From Cotesia glomerata (Eukaryota; Arthropoda; Insecta; Hymenoptera; Braconidae): 64,000 nt of DNA. Shown piece by piece: positions 24,392 through 36,378 of the stretch (its first letter is position 1; the number at the start of each line of letters is the position of its first letter). The translations under genes were made by a program, and so were the position numbers. The stretch is from contig NC_058166.1 in assembly GCF_020080835.1 (NCBI RefSeq), positions 14,905,043-14,969,042 on the forward strand, written 5' to 3'. Under the pieces are notes generated by a model. The model searched no databases and was not told where the DNA came from. It saw only the letters and a list, made by a program, of their open reading frames with translations.

Positions 24392-24760
24392 TTATTCGTA
24401 ATGATCACAGACATATTCGTCAGAATAATCTTCGCCAATACCTGCACAAAAATCATAAGACCATTTATTACAATTTTTACATTTAATCCATGACTCTGAG
24501 GACTCTGAAGAAAGTCCATAGCAATAAAGACAATGGCAATCATCATTTTTATATTTTAAATGTTTTCTTTTCAAATTTTTTGATTTTGATTTTGTTTTAT
24601 TTTGTTTAATTAAAGTCTTTTTTTTTTGCTTCATGTTGATTTTTTTTTCTGCGAGTTCTCGGTGATACTCAAGACTCGTAAGAATCGTGGTTTTCCCTCG
24701 ACGCCGTTTTCTGGGAGGAGAATCTCTAGATTTTGATGGTAATAGCTTTAGTAAAAAAAA
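24392..24760 (-). pseudogene. pogo/Tigger-like transposase C-terminal fragment
   Basis: An open frame of about 120 codons ends at a TAG/TAA near 24392. It shows a basic nuclear-localisation-like block (SPPRKRRRGKTTILTS), a lysine-rich linker, then a cysteine-rich tail: CHCLYC, WIKCKNCNKWSYDFCAG and VCDHYE. Insect pogo-like DDE transposases often end in such a basic linker followed by a PHD-like CxxC/CxxCxxW region, which is the basis for the call. The DDE catalytic domain is absent. Upstream the frame runs straight into the inserted element at 24761, so the first dozen codons of the apparent ORF are element-derived. Clearly truncated. It could instead be the tail of a domesticated gene, but no exon signals support that. 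Confidence 0.6.
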
Positions 24761-25706
<946 letters not shown>

Positions 25707-25915
25707 TTTCTTTTTATATGATTTTTTGGGTAGGGGGCCGTCGCGCCCTAGAAAAAAAAAATTTTTTTTTCGATTTTTTGCGAAATTCCGACTGATTCGT
25801 TCGAAATAGATGGAAAATAAATAAATTTGATGGTTAAAAGCCACATAAAGAAAAAATCGGCTTAAGGGGGCCGTCGTGCCCCAGGCTCCCCTATATTTAT
25901 AAATTTATTTATTTA

Positions 25916-27051
25916 CTAGCTGTTACTCGCCCTCTCCTCTGGGCACTTTATAGAATTGTATTTTTAGATTTAGACATGAAATTTAATTGAAGTACTGTTT
26001 TGACTTGCACAGATTTCAAATTCCATCGGATTAGCCTGTACGTTTTAACCATGTTATTATTCTAGCTAATATTCATTGTAACGTTTAATGTACAATTACT
26101 GTAACATTCTCGTGGCTTTCTTCCGAAAATAAATAGTAATTGACACGAAAAAAAAATTTGAAATGAGCATTGAAAGTTATAGTTAAAGTAATTGCAGGTT
26201 TCATAAGTGAAGTTGAAATCTGCCTAGCTTAGAGTGCGACGAATTTTCTGTAAATACAAATTTTTTTCGTGACGTCTATTTTATATAGAAAACTAGAAAA
26301 TCGAGCGCACTTCTCCCTCTGTATTTTAAAAAAAGTTAATAATTAAGAAATGACGTTGTATTTTGTCTACTGATGATATTTTTTATGATATAAGCTCATC
26401 TTGGAGTTACACTTATCGAGACCCATCATTTGAATACCCACACGAATTTTTCCATAGATTTTATACATATGATATTTCTCATATTTGTGAAATATATAAA
26501 ATAAATAAAAAATTCATGTGGGTATCCAAATGAAAGCTCTCGATGAGCGTAACATCAAGATGATCTTATATCTTGATAAATGTCAATAATTAAGAAATAC
26601 AATTTGTAAAAAATATTGATAAATTTAATTGTCGATAATAAACATGTTGGCAAAAGCGCGCTCGATTTTCTAGTATTCTATATAAAATAGATGTCACGGA
26701 AAAAATTTATATTAACGGAAAATTCGTCGCACTTTAAGCTAGGCAGATTTCAACTTCACTTATGAGACCTGCAATTACTTTAACTGAAACTTTCAATTCT
26801 CATTTCAAATTTTTTTCTTCGTGTCAATTACTATTCATTTTTGAAAGAAAGCCACGGGAATGTTACAGTGATTGCACATTAAACGTTACAATGAATATTA
26901 GCTAGAATAATTACATGGTTAAAACGTACAGGCTAATCCGATGGAATTTGAAATCTGTAAAAGTCAAAACAGTACTTCAATCAAATTTCATGTCTAAATC
27001 TAAAAATATAATTCTATAAAGTGCCCAGTGGAGAGGGCGGGTAACAGCTAG
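25916..27051. mobile_element. two short Helitron-like elements in head-to-head palindrome
   Basis: The left arm (25916-26289, minus) and right arm (26677-27051, plus) are inverted copies of ~375 bp. Each ends outward in GTTAC/GTAAC-CAGCTAG-T with GC-rich GAGAGGGCG before it, and inward in a TC-led TCTATATAAAATAGA start. The palindrome extends past these starts into GCGCTCGATTTTCTAG. The centre (about 26330-26620) is a single diverged copy of the ~235-bp hairpin unit found in the other Helitron family. No coding capacity. Helitron assignment of the arms is inferred from the ends. Confidence 0.6.
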
Positions 27052-27109
27052 TAAATAAATAAATTTATAAATATAATATTTTTATATACGATGTAATGGA
27101 ATTCAAATT

Positions 27110-27303
27110 GGAAACAATAGAAGATCCAATAATATTTCGATGATTCGCGAATTTTTCGAACTATTCGGGAATTATTCGAAAATTTTCGAATTTTTTCGAA
27201 TTATTTGTCGAATTTCGAATAATTCGATTCGAATTTCGAATCGAATATTAATATTCGATTCGGAACGAATAATTTGTAAGTTCGAATTATTCGCACACCC
27301 CTA
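27110..27303. repeat. TTCGAA-rich hAT-like element end
   Basis: Dense TTCGAA/ATTCG words ending GCACACCCCTAG. The inverse (CTAGGGGTGTGCGAATAATT) resembles the TIR of common insect hAT MITEs. Only one end is recognised, so this is a fragment. Confidence 0.5.
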
Positions 27304-27640
27304 GTGTTTTTTCGGGATTACTCCGAAATTTTTGGTTCGATCAATTAAAAACCTGAGTATAACTCATGAGGATGATAAAACTGCGTCGAATGCCGCCAAC
27401 CGCGTGAAAATTGGTTGATACATTCAAAAGTTATTGCGGTTTGAAAATTCCAAAAATAGTGTTCTATGAAACTTCTATCAGACTTTTGAGCTGGGAGAGC
27501 TCAAATGCATAGAAATATTATTTTAATATTATTTCTTTGAACTCAGCGAGCTTAAAATATCACATAAATTATATTTTGAGCTCGAAAATCTCAAGATTAT
27601 TCTCCTAAATTTTTATCAAAAAATATCATGTTGTTACAAA
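27304..27640 (-). repeat. fragment of the AACTTCCCGCTAA element interior
   Basis: In inverse orientation it repeats the interior of 7611-9607: the GAGCTC hairpin words, AGTCTGATAGAAGTTTCATAG, and the stretch around CGCGGTTGGCGGCATTC. Both termini are missing. Confidence 0.6.
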
Positions 27641-28367
27641 GTTATTAGCATTCTTGTAGAGCACCAAAAAAATTTCCCCCTCCATGATGCGATTTCTAAC
27701 TTAAAAACGGTTTATCTAAAACAAAAAAACAAAAGAGCGTTGTAATCTGCATGCATGTGGTTATCGTTGCACGTAGGGGATTTTGAAAATTTGGATTTAA
27801 AAAAAAAAGGCGACATATTAAAAATTTTTTCGTTTTTTTTCCTCATTTTTTTGGATTCAAACAGCCCTAAAAAATCTTAGAAATCAAAATTTCCAAAATC
27901 CCCTACGTGTAACTATAGCTACTGAATAGGCGAATATGGGGAAGAAAAAGTTGCAAATCGGTTCATATTTATGCAAATTACAGTTCTCATCAGTTCAAAA
28001 AAAGTAGTTTCGAGAAAAACGCGTTTTTGTCGGAATGCCGCGCGTGTAAAGTCATTTGACGCGCTGTCACAAAAATTACTATAACTCGGAAAATATTCGA
28101 AATTTTGATACCAAACTCTAGATACATATTTTGAATCTATATTCTTCGATTCAAAAAAAAAAAAAATTTTTTTTTTTTTAATTTCACAGTGGCTATCCCC
28201 CTTAATTAGAATAAAATTGCAAGTGTCAATAAACTAGGCCAGTATCAATAACTAGGTCTTTTACCTTACCTTGTATTGATCTTAAAAGATCTTGAAATTT
28301 TTAGGTGTTTTTTTTTTGACCAAAATTTTTTCAAATCGAAAGGGGTCGATTTGACATGGAATGACCC

Positions 28368-30430
28368 GTATGTATGTATTGAAGAAAAAGTCGAATGAAA
28401 TTTTGAACCTGTAGGAGTTAAATTTTGAAAATTTGAAATTTTTACAATTTAAACCTTCGCAATTCTTTTTAAGAATTAAATGTCGTAAAATCTGTTAGCT
28501 GATTTTTAAATACCAATATCAGAAGAAATATTTTAGTCAAATTTCAAATCTTTACATCTTAAACTAGAGATCTCATGATGAGTAAAAAAATTAGATCTAG
28601 ATTCTTATTTTATTAAATAATTTACATTAAACTAAATTAAAATAAACTCTTGTTTTATTATAAAATTTTTATACAAAAAAAAATTAAGCTTACAAAAGCG
28701 TACATTGAGATAAATTGACAATTTAAATAAAGAGATGCTAGTTTTTATAAGCATCATGGCGTGCTATATCATCTCTTCTTAATTTTCATCGTGATGATCG
28801 TCATCAGCAGCGCTATTAGTAACAACAGACTCGCCGTTTCGAGTTCATCGCTTAGTTTTAGTTATAGTTTATTCAGTGACGGTGTCTCTCGCATTGCGGT
28901 TGCTGCTAATTTTTTGAGTGTATATTTGGTTCTGCTGAGATTATACGCAAAATAAAAGCATAGTGATTTCACGAATTCATAATTTGTAAAGTCACTTAAT
29001 CTCATTGGTAAGATTATCACATTTAAAGTAATTATTTACTCAATGTGAGCAAAAAAATACACAATTAAGCAATTACTAGTTACATTACGTAGTCTTTGTG
29101 TACAGGAACACGTAATTCATCTCTATTTTTAGTTAGACGTTTTTATGTTTTTTTTCTATCATTCGTAATCATATTTATAGTATAAAAGGTTCAATGTCCG
29201 TTTGATATTTGCTTTTTTTTCATAAAATTTACTTAAAATATTTAAAAATATTTTCTTTGTAATTTCACAGCACAAACTTAAATTTAAAAAACTTTTGACG
29301 ATAATTTATTTTATAAATACAAATAAAATGTAATGCAATTAAATGTTTTCATCATCTCATGGTTTAATTACTGTAATACATAGTAAAAGGTATAACGACT
29401 GACTCAATTATCTGTAATGAGATAAGTACTTAGTAAAATACATCTTAAAAATAATAAAACAATTTTTTGCAGTCGTTAAGCATTTTTAAGCGAGTAAATG
29501 ATAATTTTTTCCCGATTTATTTGAATTTAATAACATAAGTTGGGCACCGCCGGAGGGTGCGGCCAATTGGCCACAGCTATGAATAGCTTTGTGATGTTAA
29601 GTTGTAGTTCAACATTAACCGTATAAGAGGAAAAGGGAAACGTATAATATCAAATTGTACGAGAGTGATAGAGTAAAATAGAAAGAGGAAGAAAGTGATA
29701 GTTTTAATGCTGTAAATAATTGTTTGATGTGCCCACTCAAACCGAGCGCCTGAGTATTTTCGCCGTGTAGCTTCGTGTATCAATTGACATCCATGTGATT
29801 TATCCGCGTACATTCAATGTTTATTTTTATTATTAGGTGCACTTCTATATACGGTGCTATCCATGGGTTAGTTATTTTCTTTATTTGATTTGAACAAGCA
29901 AAATCGTCGGAAATCGAGACTTTGGGTTATTAAATTTCTGTGCTTGAGTCTTTTTTTAGGTTTATCTTATTCTTAATATAATTTTCTGATGTGTGGGATG
30001 TCTGGAAAAAATATACCATTGGATTCTAATCTACATATATTGATAAATAATTTTGCTATTAAATTTATTCAATTAAAGAATTAAGAGAAATTAAAAGAAA
30101 AATTTCTGAACCAAGAACATAATTTTTATGAGTTTGATTATCTTGAATCAAGTAGAAAAATCTATAAGGAGGGAAGTCCATGTAAAAGCCTGAAAATCGA
30201 TCATTTTTTTAAAATATTTTTAAAATAATTTTATTGTTTTTAAACTTTAACACAACTTTATTGAACTTTTTTAGAGTACAAAAGTAACACACTCGACTAT
30301 TGATCACCATAATTTATAGCTAAATTTGTCATTTAAGACAAATTTGGGAACTGGAGAAATAAAGGATAAAGGGGGGAGGGGGGACCTTACTCAGTAGGAA
30401 TTTTTCGGTAACCGAAAAAATAATTCGGAC
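28368..30430. other. gene-free spacer
   Basis: AT-rich with no supported feature. Patches at 28790-28900 and 29540-29830 are less AT-rich. The second contains GGCACCGCCGGAGGGTGCGG, a small GC-rich hairpin. Short frames there have no recognisable protein character. Confidence 0.45.
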
Positions 30431-30502
30431 TGCCCAGACCGGGACTCGAACCCGGACCGTTTGGTTACGCGCCAAAGGCTCTACCAGTTAAGCTATCCGA
30501 GA
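30431..30502 (-). pseudogene. tRNA-like sequence (tRNA pseudogene or SINE head)
   Basis: On the minus strand 72 nt fold as a clover-leaf: D stem GCTT/GAGC, anticodon stem TTTGG/CCAAA with loop CGCGTAA, T stem CCGGG/CCCGG with loop TTCGAGT, and a mostly paired acceptor stem. Box A (TAGCTTAACTGG) and box B (GGTTCGAGTCC) are intact. Reading the loop canonically gives anticodon CGT (Thr), but position 33 is G rather than T and the first acceptor pair is mismatched. A working tRNA is therefore doubtful. Downstream sequence lacks a clear poly(A), so SINE status is unproven. Confidence 0.55.
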
Positions 30503-30758
30503 CATTATCCGTAACTACCATTCAGTCACAATCAACTATTGATCTGAAACAAAAAAATTTAAGTGTTTTTTTTTTGGACATATTAACGGGAAGGATAAAT
30601 CTATTGAATTAAAAAAAAAATATAAAATTAAACATAAAATAAGCCTTTGAAAAAAAAGTCAGAATTTCGGGCTATTTTTTTGATGTTTTTGACCCCAAAA
30701 AAGTATTTTATCAACGCGAAATATCTGAAATTTTAGGTTTATCCTTCCGATAATAACG

Positions 30759-31011
30759 CACTGATAGAAGGATTTATTAACTATTAATAATTGAGTTTAT
30801 TTGAAGACAATTATTTAATTTATTAAACTTTAATAAATATTTTTTAACATTGAATAAATATTTATTTGGGAGGAAAGTACATTTATTAACAGTTAATAAA
30901 TAAATTACTAATTAACTGTTAATAAATATTTATTAAATCCTATGACGTTAAAAAATCATTTATTAACAGTTAATAAAGCTTATTAAATATAAACAAATGC
31001 TTCTATCAGTG
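30759..31011. mobile_element. CACTGATAGAAG-type MITE, 253 bp
   Basis: CACTGATAGAAGGATTTATT at the left and CTTCTATCAGTG at the right. The interior is made of repeated TTATTAACAGTTAATAAATA words in both orientations. Same terminal type as 58369-58648, but flanking TA is not visible here. Confidence 0.65.
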
Positions 31012-31139
31012 TGTAGAGAAAGGCCTCACCATATTTCAGACAAATCGGTCAATAACTTTTTGAGTTACAACAGGATCAGTTTTTAAAAATACAGTTTTGA
31101 GATGATCGCGTTTGAAATTTTAATGCAAGAAAGTGACCA

Positions 31140-31290
31140 GCTTTAGTTACATCAAGTAAAATTTACTTAAATCAAGAAAAACTTAGTTCAAGAATTTTTA
31201 TATGATCCAAGATGATTAAACTCTTTATAATGATTTGTTGGGTCAAGAATTTTCCTTTAAAATTAAGTTAATTTTTTTATCAGTGTGATT
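31140..31290. repeat. CTTGATTCAAG-family piece
   Basis: Contains CATCAAGTAAAATTTACTTA, AATCAAGAAAAACTTAG and a terminal ATCAGTGTGATT. Looks like one end or a short copy of the family at 22023. Confidence 0.45.
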
Positions 31291-31298
31291 ATAAGAAT

Positions 31299-31624
31299 CT
31301 CGTGCGAAAAAAATTCTGATTCGAAATGAATTTAAGATTGAAATTCATATTTTGAGACGAATCTGAATTAGTTTTGAGATCAATCCAAATTCGAAATTGA
31401 TTTGTAGATAGAAATTAGCAAGTCTGTAGAACTTTCGATCCTGCTTCAGAATTTTAATAAAGATTTAAGAATATTTAGGATAAATTTTATATATATTTTG
31501 CAAAATATACATGTACACAAATCAATTTCAAATTTGTATTAATCTCAAAACTAATTCATATTTGTGTCAAAATATGAATTTCAACCTTGAATTCATTTTG
31601 AATCAGAATTTTTTTTGCACGGGA
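31299..31624. mobile_element. CCCGTGCAAAA-type MITE, ~325 bp
   Basis: CTCGTGCGAAAAAAATTCTG at the left and CAGAATTTTTTTTGCACGGG at the right. Inverted similarity continues through GAATTTAAGATTGAAATTCA and the middle. Related copies lie at 57737-58867 and, partial, at 63666. Confidence 0.7.
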
Positions 31625-32282
31625 TTTTCTCATTAGAAGTTTTTGAAATTCAATATACTAGTAAGAAATAGAAGACCATATTTTTTATATTTTGGTACAT
31701 GATTAATTCTACAACTAATCATCAATTTTAAATTATCGAAAAATAGTATAATAATAAAACAATTAAGCGAGTCATTAAGTGCAAAAGCGCCATCAAATCC
31801 ACAGCATGGCCTGATAAGGAAGCGCACGAACATTCTTAAAATTGTTACGTGACACTCTGTTATTTTAAAGAAACCATGTGAGATAGTAATTAACTTATAA
31901 ATAGTTTTCGAATAGAGTTTTCCATTGCGCGGAATTCGCTGTTTGTTGTTCTACAGTACTGTCCCACAGAAGTACCGTTTTTAGTGTCGTCGCAATTCTC
32001 TCACAATGTGCCGAGTGTCGAGATTTTTTCTTTAATCTTCATTCTTGTTTTATATTTTTAATTAAAAAGATATTAACCATAAGAAAATTTTAAAAATTCT
32101 AGATAATTTAGTAACTAAAACTAAAATAATTTTTGAAAATTTGTAACTTTTCTTACAAGTCTTACAAAATTTAAAAAATTATGAACCAGAAAATATATTT
32201 AATTATTAAATTTATAAAGAAATTTCAAGAAAGTAACTTTAGGGTAAGCTATAATTTGATTATTTTTTTGTATTTTTAGATA
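31625..32282 (+). other. upstream region of the coiled-coil gene
   Basis: A relatively GC-rich patch at 31920-32030 (with ACAGTACTGTCCCACAGAAG) could be a 5' UTR exon or promoter. A 3' splice site (TTTGTATTTTTAG) at 32280 would join it to the coding exon. No donor can be fixed confidently. Confidence 0.35.
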
Positions 32283-32293
32283 ACAGAAGGAAG

Positions 32294-35200
32294 ATGAATA
32301 TTGTTTCGAGAGGCACCGTCACAACGATGGAAATAAAAGGAAGCCGTTCAACTAAAAACGTTTCGCCGCGGGTAGAATCGAACCCCGTGGCAAGAAAGCG
32401 GCGAATGGACGAGCTGCCATTATCTAAAATTCCGAAAGCACCTCGAAGAGATTCGAAAGATGATGAATGTACTGTGTCGTCTAACTCAGTATCTTTAAAA
32501 GAGTTGACTGGTACTTCATCTACCGATATGCTGACAGACTCGCATTGCGCTGTAAATAATCGAGAGATTTCTTCATCCGCGATTACTACTGTTGATGATG
32601 ATGATGATGATGAAGAAAATTTACAAAAAGACAGTAGAGATTCGATAATTGTTAAGAATAAGCCACCCATACATCCAGATATACCTCACAAACGATTAAT
32701 AAGTGTTAATCGTCGAGATGATTCAACTAGGCTTAGAAAAACAATTCAGTGGCTCGAAGAAGGTGCGAGAAAATTAAGGGAAGATCTTGCTGATGCCAGA
32801 GCTGAGCTTCATGAGGAAAAAAAGTCTGCTAAAATGGCAAGGAGAGATATTGAAAGAGCTGTTAAGAAAGCTCGTAATCAAGAAGCTAAAAAATATCAAA
32901 ATATTATAGCCGATTTAAGAGCAAGGTAATTTTTTTTAGTAGATTTCATAAAAATCTAACTATTGTATTTGTCCTCATGACGTAAATTTTCAAAAATTTT
33001 GCACGACGTAGCGTCAACAATTTTTTAGGACGTTCACAGACAAGAAAAAGACACCAATAGGTTATGGGTATTAGTTTCTTTCTTACGCACTAGTGCTGCC
33101 TCTCTTTACAGACTATCACTCACTTACTTCCATTCACATAAAATATCGAAAGCCACTAACTTCAAATATTTTTTATAAAAAAATGAATACTGCTCGTTTA
33201 TTTTATTTTTGATAAAAAATACTTATATCTTCAATTAATGACTCTCAGTTTTTTATAACAATCCTAAGAAAAGTACGATTGATATTTAATAAAACGTTCG
33301 CTTGAACGTCGGTCAGCATAGGGTTTGTCTGTAAAATATACAAATTTCAAATGCTAATATTTCAAAATTTAGTGCCGCAAGGACTATTTAAAAAAATAGT
33401 CATACATGTATTAATTATACATATAAATGTTATAGTTATAGTTATACATGTGTTAATCTAAGTAATATTAGTTTTTCGGGAAATTCTTAAAATTTCTTCA
33501 ATACAAAAATAATAAAACTTCGCGGCTTTCTCTCTCTTTTCCCATATCGCCTGTGTAAAAATGTCATTTTCAATTGTAATTATCTTTGGTTAGAAGTGGT
33601 CAATCGTCTCCAAATTTTAACAGCACGTGCATTATGTATTTAATTACTTACACAGTAAAAAATTTTGCATCAATGCGTCAAAAAATTTTTTGTTAAAAAT
33701 TTTTATGTTAAATATTTAACACTTTTTTGTGTTAATTTAACACTTGTCTGTCTTAATTTAACAAAATAAATGTTAAATTTACAGGGTTGGCACGCACCAA
33801 TATTTTTCAGTGATTATAGATAAAAATATGTGCGTTACGTTGCCAGCCTCTGAACGTGGCAGAGATAGCCGGGCGGTACATGTCTGACTTGAGCGATCAC
33901 CCATTTTAAGCAACAACTTGAATGAGTGACCGCTCTAGTCAGCGTTGGCTAGCGCGAGGGATCTCTGTACACTAGGAGAAGGGCCTAATGCTTCAGTGGT
34001 CGATAAAGAAGAGTTTCTTATCCATCATTGTAGACTTAGCCCAGCTCCGACTGTACTATCATGGGTTTTCTCTGTGGTTTCCCCATGATTCTGTTCCAAC
34101 AGCCTGAGAGGCAAGGTGCAGGGTAAATACGGTACAGAAAGCACAAGTCGGACCACAGCCGCAAAAATAAAAGCAGGAAATTCGATAATAAACCAGGAAA
34201 TACAGGTTGAGGATATAAACAATTGTAAAATGTAACAGAGTTATTAAAATAACTGTACATCTGGAAACAATAAAAAAAAAAAAAAAAAAATGTTAAATTT
34301 ACACGTAAAAGTGTTAAATATTTAACACAAAAATTTTTAACACAAAATTTTTTAATGCAATAACGCAAAATTTTTTACTGTGTATATTGCACGCCTCATA
34401 GCGCGAAGCGCGTGAGGTTGTGCTTTATACTCGACTCGTCAAGATCAAGCAATTTTGTGATCTTTAAATGCCTCTATCACAACCATATTACACTTATTCA
34501 ATAATATAAGTAGATGTACACCGAAAAACACTTAAATTAAACCATCTTTTACTTTCTAAAATCATTTCATGTTGCTATTTTGAAAAAAAAAAACGTTTTG
34601 AAAAAAATTTTACGTGGACGTCCGGATATCACCCCATTTTGGATGTACCAACGATTACTCCCGAACAAATTGATATTTCAAGACCGGACCTTTTTTATTA
34701 GTTTAAGAATTCGATGAACTGGGTCCGTATTTCATATCAGTGGCCTAGCTTATGTATTTTTTTTTTTAAATTGAATTTTTATTAAAATTCACGGATACAA
34801 CCGTACAAAGCCAAACGAACTTTTCTTATTTGTCACGTGAAAACTTTGGCGCCACTTGATCAAGCTAGATTTTTTTAGACTGCGTGCGCATATGACAAGA
34901 AAAAAGAGCGCCGATATTTAAAAAAAAAATAAAAAATACTCTGTAAGAAATTACTTAATTATAATTTTTTTTTTAATTAATTATACAATTAATTTTTTTC
35001 GTAAAAAATGATTGAGCGTTATGAGGCGTGCACTTTTGGATTTTCCAAACTTTTATAAATTTCGAAGGTTTCTTAAAATTTTGCTCTCATGATCCAACTA
35101 CCTTAAAGGATCCTAATGAAACTCAAGATACTTTCTTTACAGACGGTTACGAAGGTCAAGTTCAAATATGAGCTCAATCGGTCAATTAATTTAGAAATTA

Positions 35201-35955
35201 CCGCATTTTTAAATTTTAAAATTTAATACTCTCATTACTTTACCTTCAAATAACTTTTGAACGTTTCGAGATATTCAATTTCTGTAAAATGCACCTGAAA
35301 ACTGAGAAATTAAGCTTCAATTTACATGTTTAGACTTTTTATAAATCAAAAAATATTCATCTTTTGATCATTTATAAGAAATTCTATTTTTGCAATTGTT
35401 TTATCCGCAGAAATGAAATAGAATGTAATCTACTTCCATTTTAGATGTCGAATGACCTTCTTTCTTTTTTACTTTTTAATTAGTTTCATTTAATTCTAAT
35501 AATTTTTTGCGCGATGATTACTTAAGTTGACTCAGTTATTATTCGTCAAATTTGCACCTATGTCTCGAGTTAAAAACATTGCCTTCGTATAATAATGACT
35601 AACTTAGTCTTCTTGTTGCGTAAACATTCTTTGTAAGTATCCATGCAGCTTTTAATTGTTTATTTAAATTTCTTACAGATTAACTAAAAATCCCTTCCAA
35701 GTGTCATTGGATAATTCTACTAGTTTAAAAAGCGAGCAATCAAAAGATGATAATCAGAGATGTGAAACATTAGTTGCACGAAAACGTCGTGCGGAGCTTA
35801 ATCAAACGATTGAAAATCTCAATTCAGATTCATCAGACTCTGATGATTGTACGAAAAGAAAACGAAAATATTCGAATGAGGCTGAACTACGTACGATTGA
35901 ATGCGAGATTCGAAATTCACAAATGGTGAATAAGGAACTTGAACAAAACTTACAG
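32294..35955 (+). CDS. coiled-coil protein, first two coding exons (join 32294..32925, 35679..35955), 3' incomplete
   Basis: Exon 1 starts at ATG 32294 (MNIVSRG), just after a likely acceptor TTTTTAG, and ends at donor AG|GTAATT. Exon 2 begins after TTTCTTACAG and ends CAG|GTAAAA. They join in phase through an arginine and give 303 residues so far. Residues 1-100 are basic and Ser/Thr-rich. An aspartate run from a (GAT)n tract lies near 101-106. A charged heptad-like coiled coil follows (about 140-212: LRKTIQWLEEGARKL ... DLRARL). Exon 2 has a basic/acidic segment with KRRAELNQ, DSSDSDD and KRKRKYS, then a second coiled coil that is still running at the donor. The likely role is structural or scaffolding, but I do not recognise the family; JAKMIP-like or SOGA-like proteins are possibilities only. 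No further exon was found before the window ends. Confidence 0.75.
33651..34382. mobile_element. CACAGTAAAAAATTTTGC TIR element in intron 1, TA-flanked
   Basis: CACAGTAAAAAATTTTGC at the left, GCAAAATTTTTTACTGTG at the right, TA on both sides. The arms carry GTTAAATATTTAAC and GTGTTAA words. A retroposon (33784-34290) interrupts it; without that insertion the element would be about 212 bp. It lies between the two coding exons of the coiled-coil gene. Confidence 0.8.
33784..34290 (+). mobile_element. retroposon with poly(A) tail and 13-bp target duplication
   Basis: Flanked by identical TGTTAAATTTACA at 33771-33783 and 34291-34303, and ending in an A-run of about 19. The start GGTTGGCACGCACCAATATT matches the SINE at 12179 except that the whole tRNA part (boxes A and B) is missing. 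The rest is GC-richer, ~450 bp, with no long frame. Probably a SINE or LINE-derived retroposon that inserted recently. Confidence 0.85.
34383..35678. other. remainder of intron 1 of the coiled-coil gene
   Basis: AT-rich, no repeat family recognised apart from short A/T tracts. The acceptor TTTCTTACAG closes the intron. Confidence 0.5.
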
Positions 35956-36378
35956 GTAAAAAAATTTTTATTTAGATAAAGAAATCTTAAATTTAGAATC
36001 GAGTATTTTATCTGACCACATTAGTCATGTAAAATTCTATTAAAGTCAACCGCTTTTGAGTTTGTCGGGGAATTCACACCCCGTATACGATGTTTCTTTA
36101 TTTATTTCTTTTTACATCTTTTCTCGTGAACATCTTTCGCTTTCTTACAAAAACTTTCCACTCTTATCCCTTTTTCTGTTCACTTTTTCGCGACATGTGC
36201 AGTGCGAAAAAAAGAAAGTTGGTAAATTTAAATGTACACGCCCATTCATGTAATGACATGAAAGAAGTTATCGATTATCGAGAAATTTACATTTTTATAT
36301 TTTTTTTAAATTATCAACAGAAATTATCTATTAAATTTTTAATATTGGAAAAATTATTAGAATTCTTTAAATAAATAT

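Noticed and set aside
29577..29813. 78-codon minus-strand ORF with a plausible first 30 residues
   Set aside because: The second half is low-complexity and hydrophobic from AT-rich DNA, and no exon signals or similarity could be argued.
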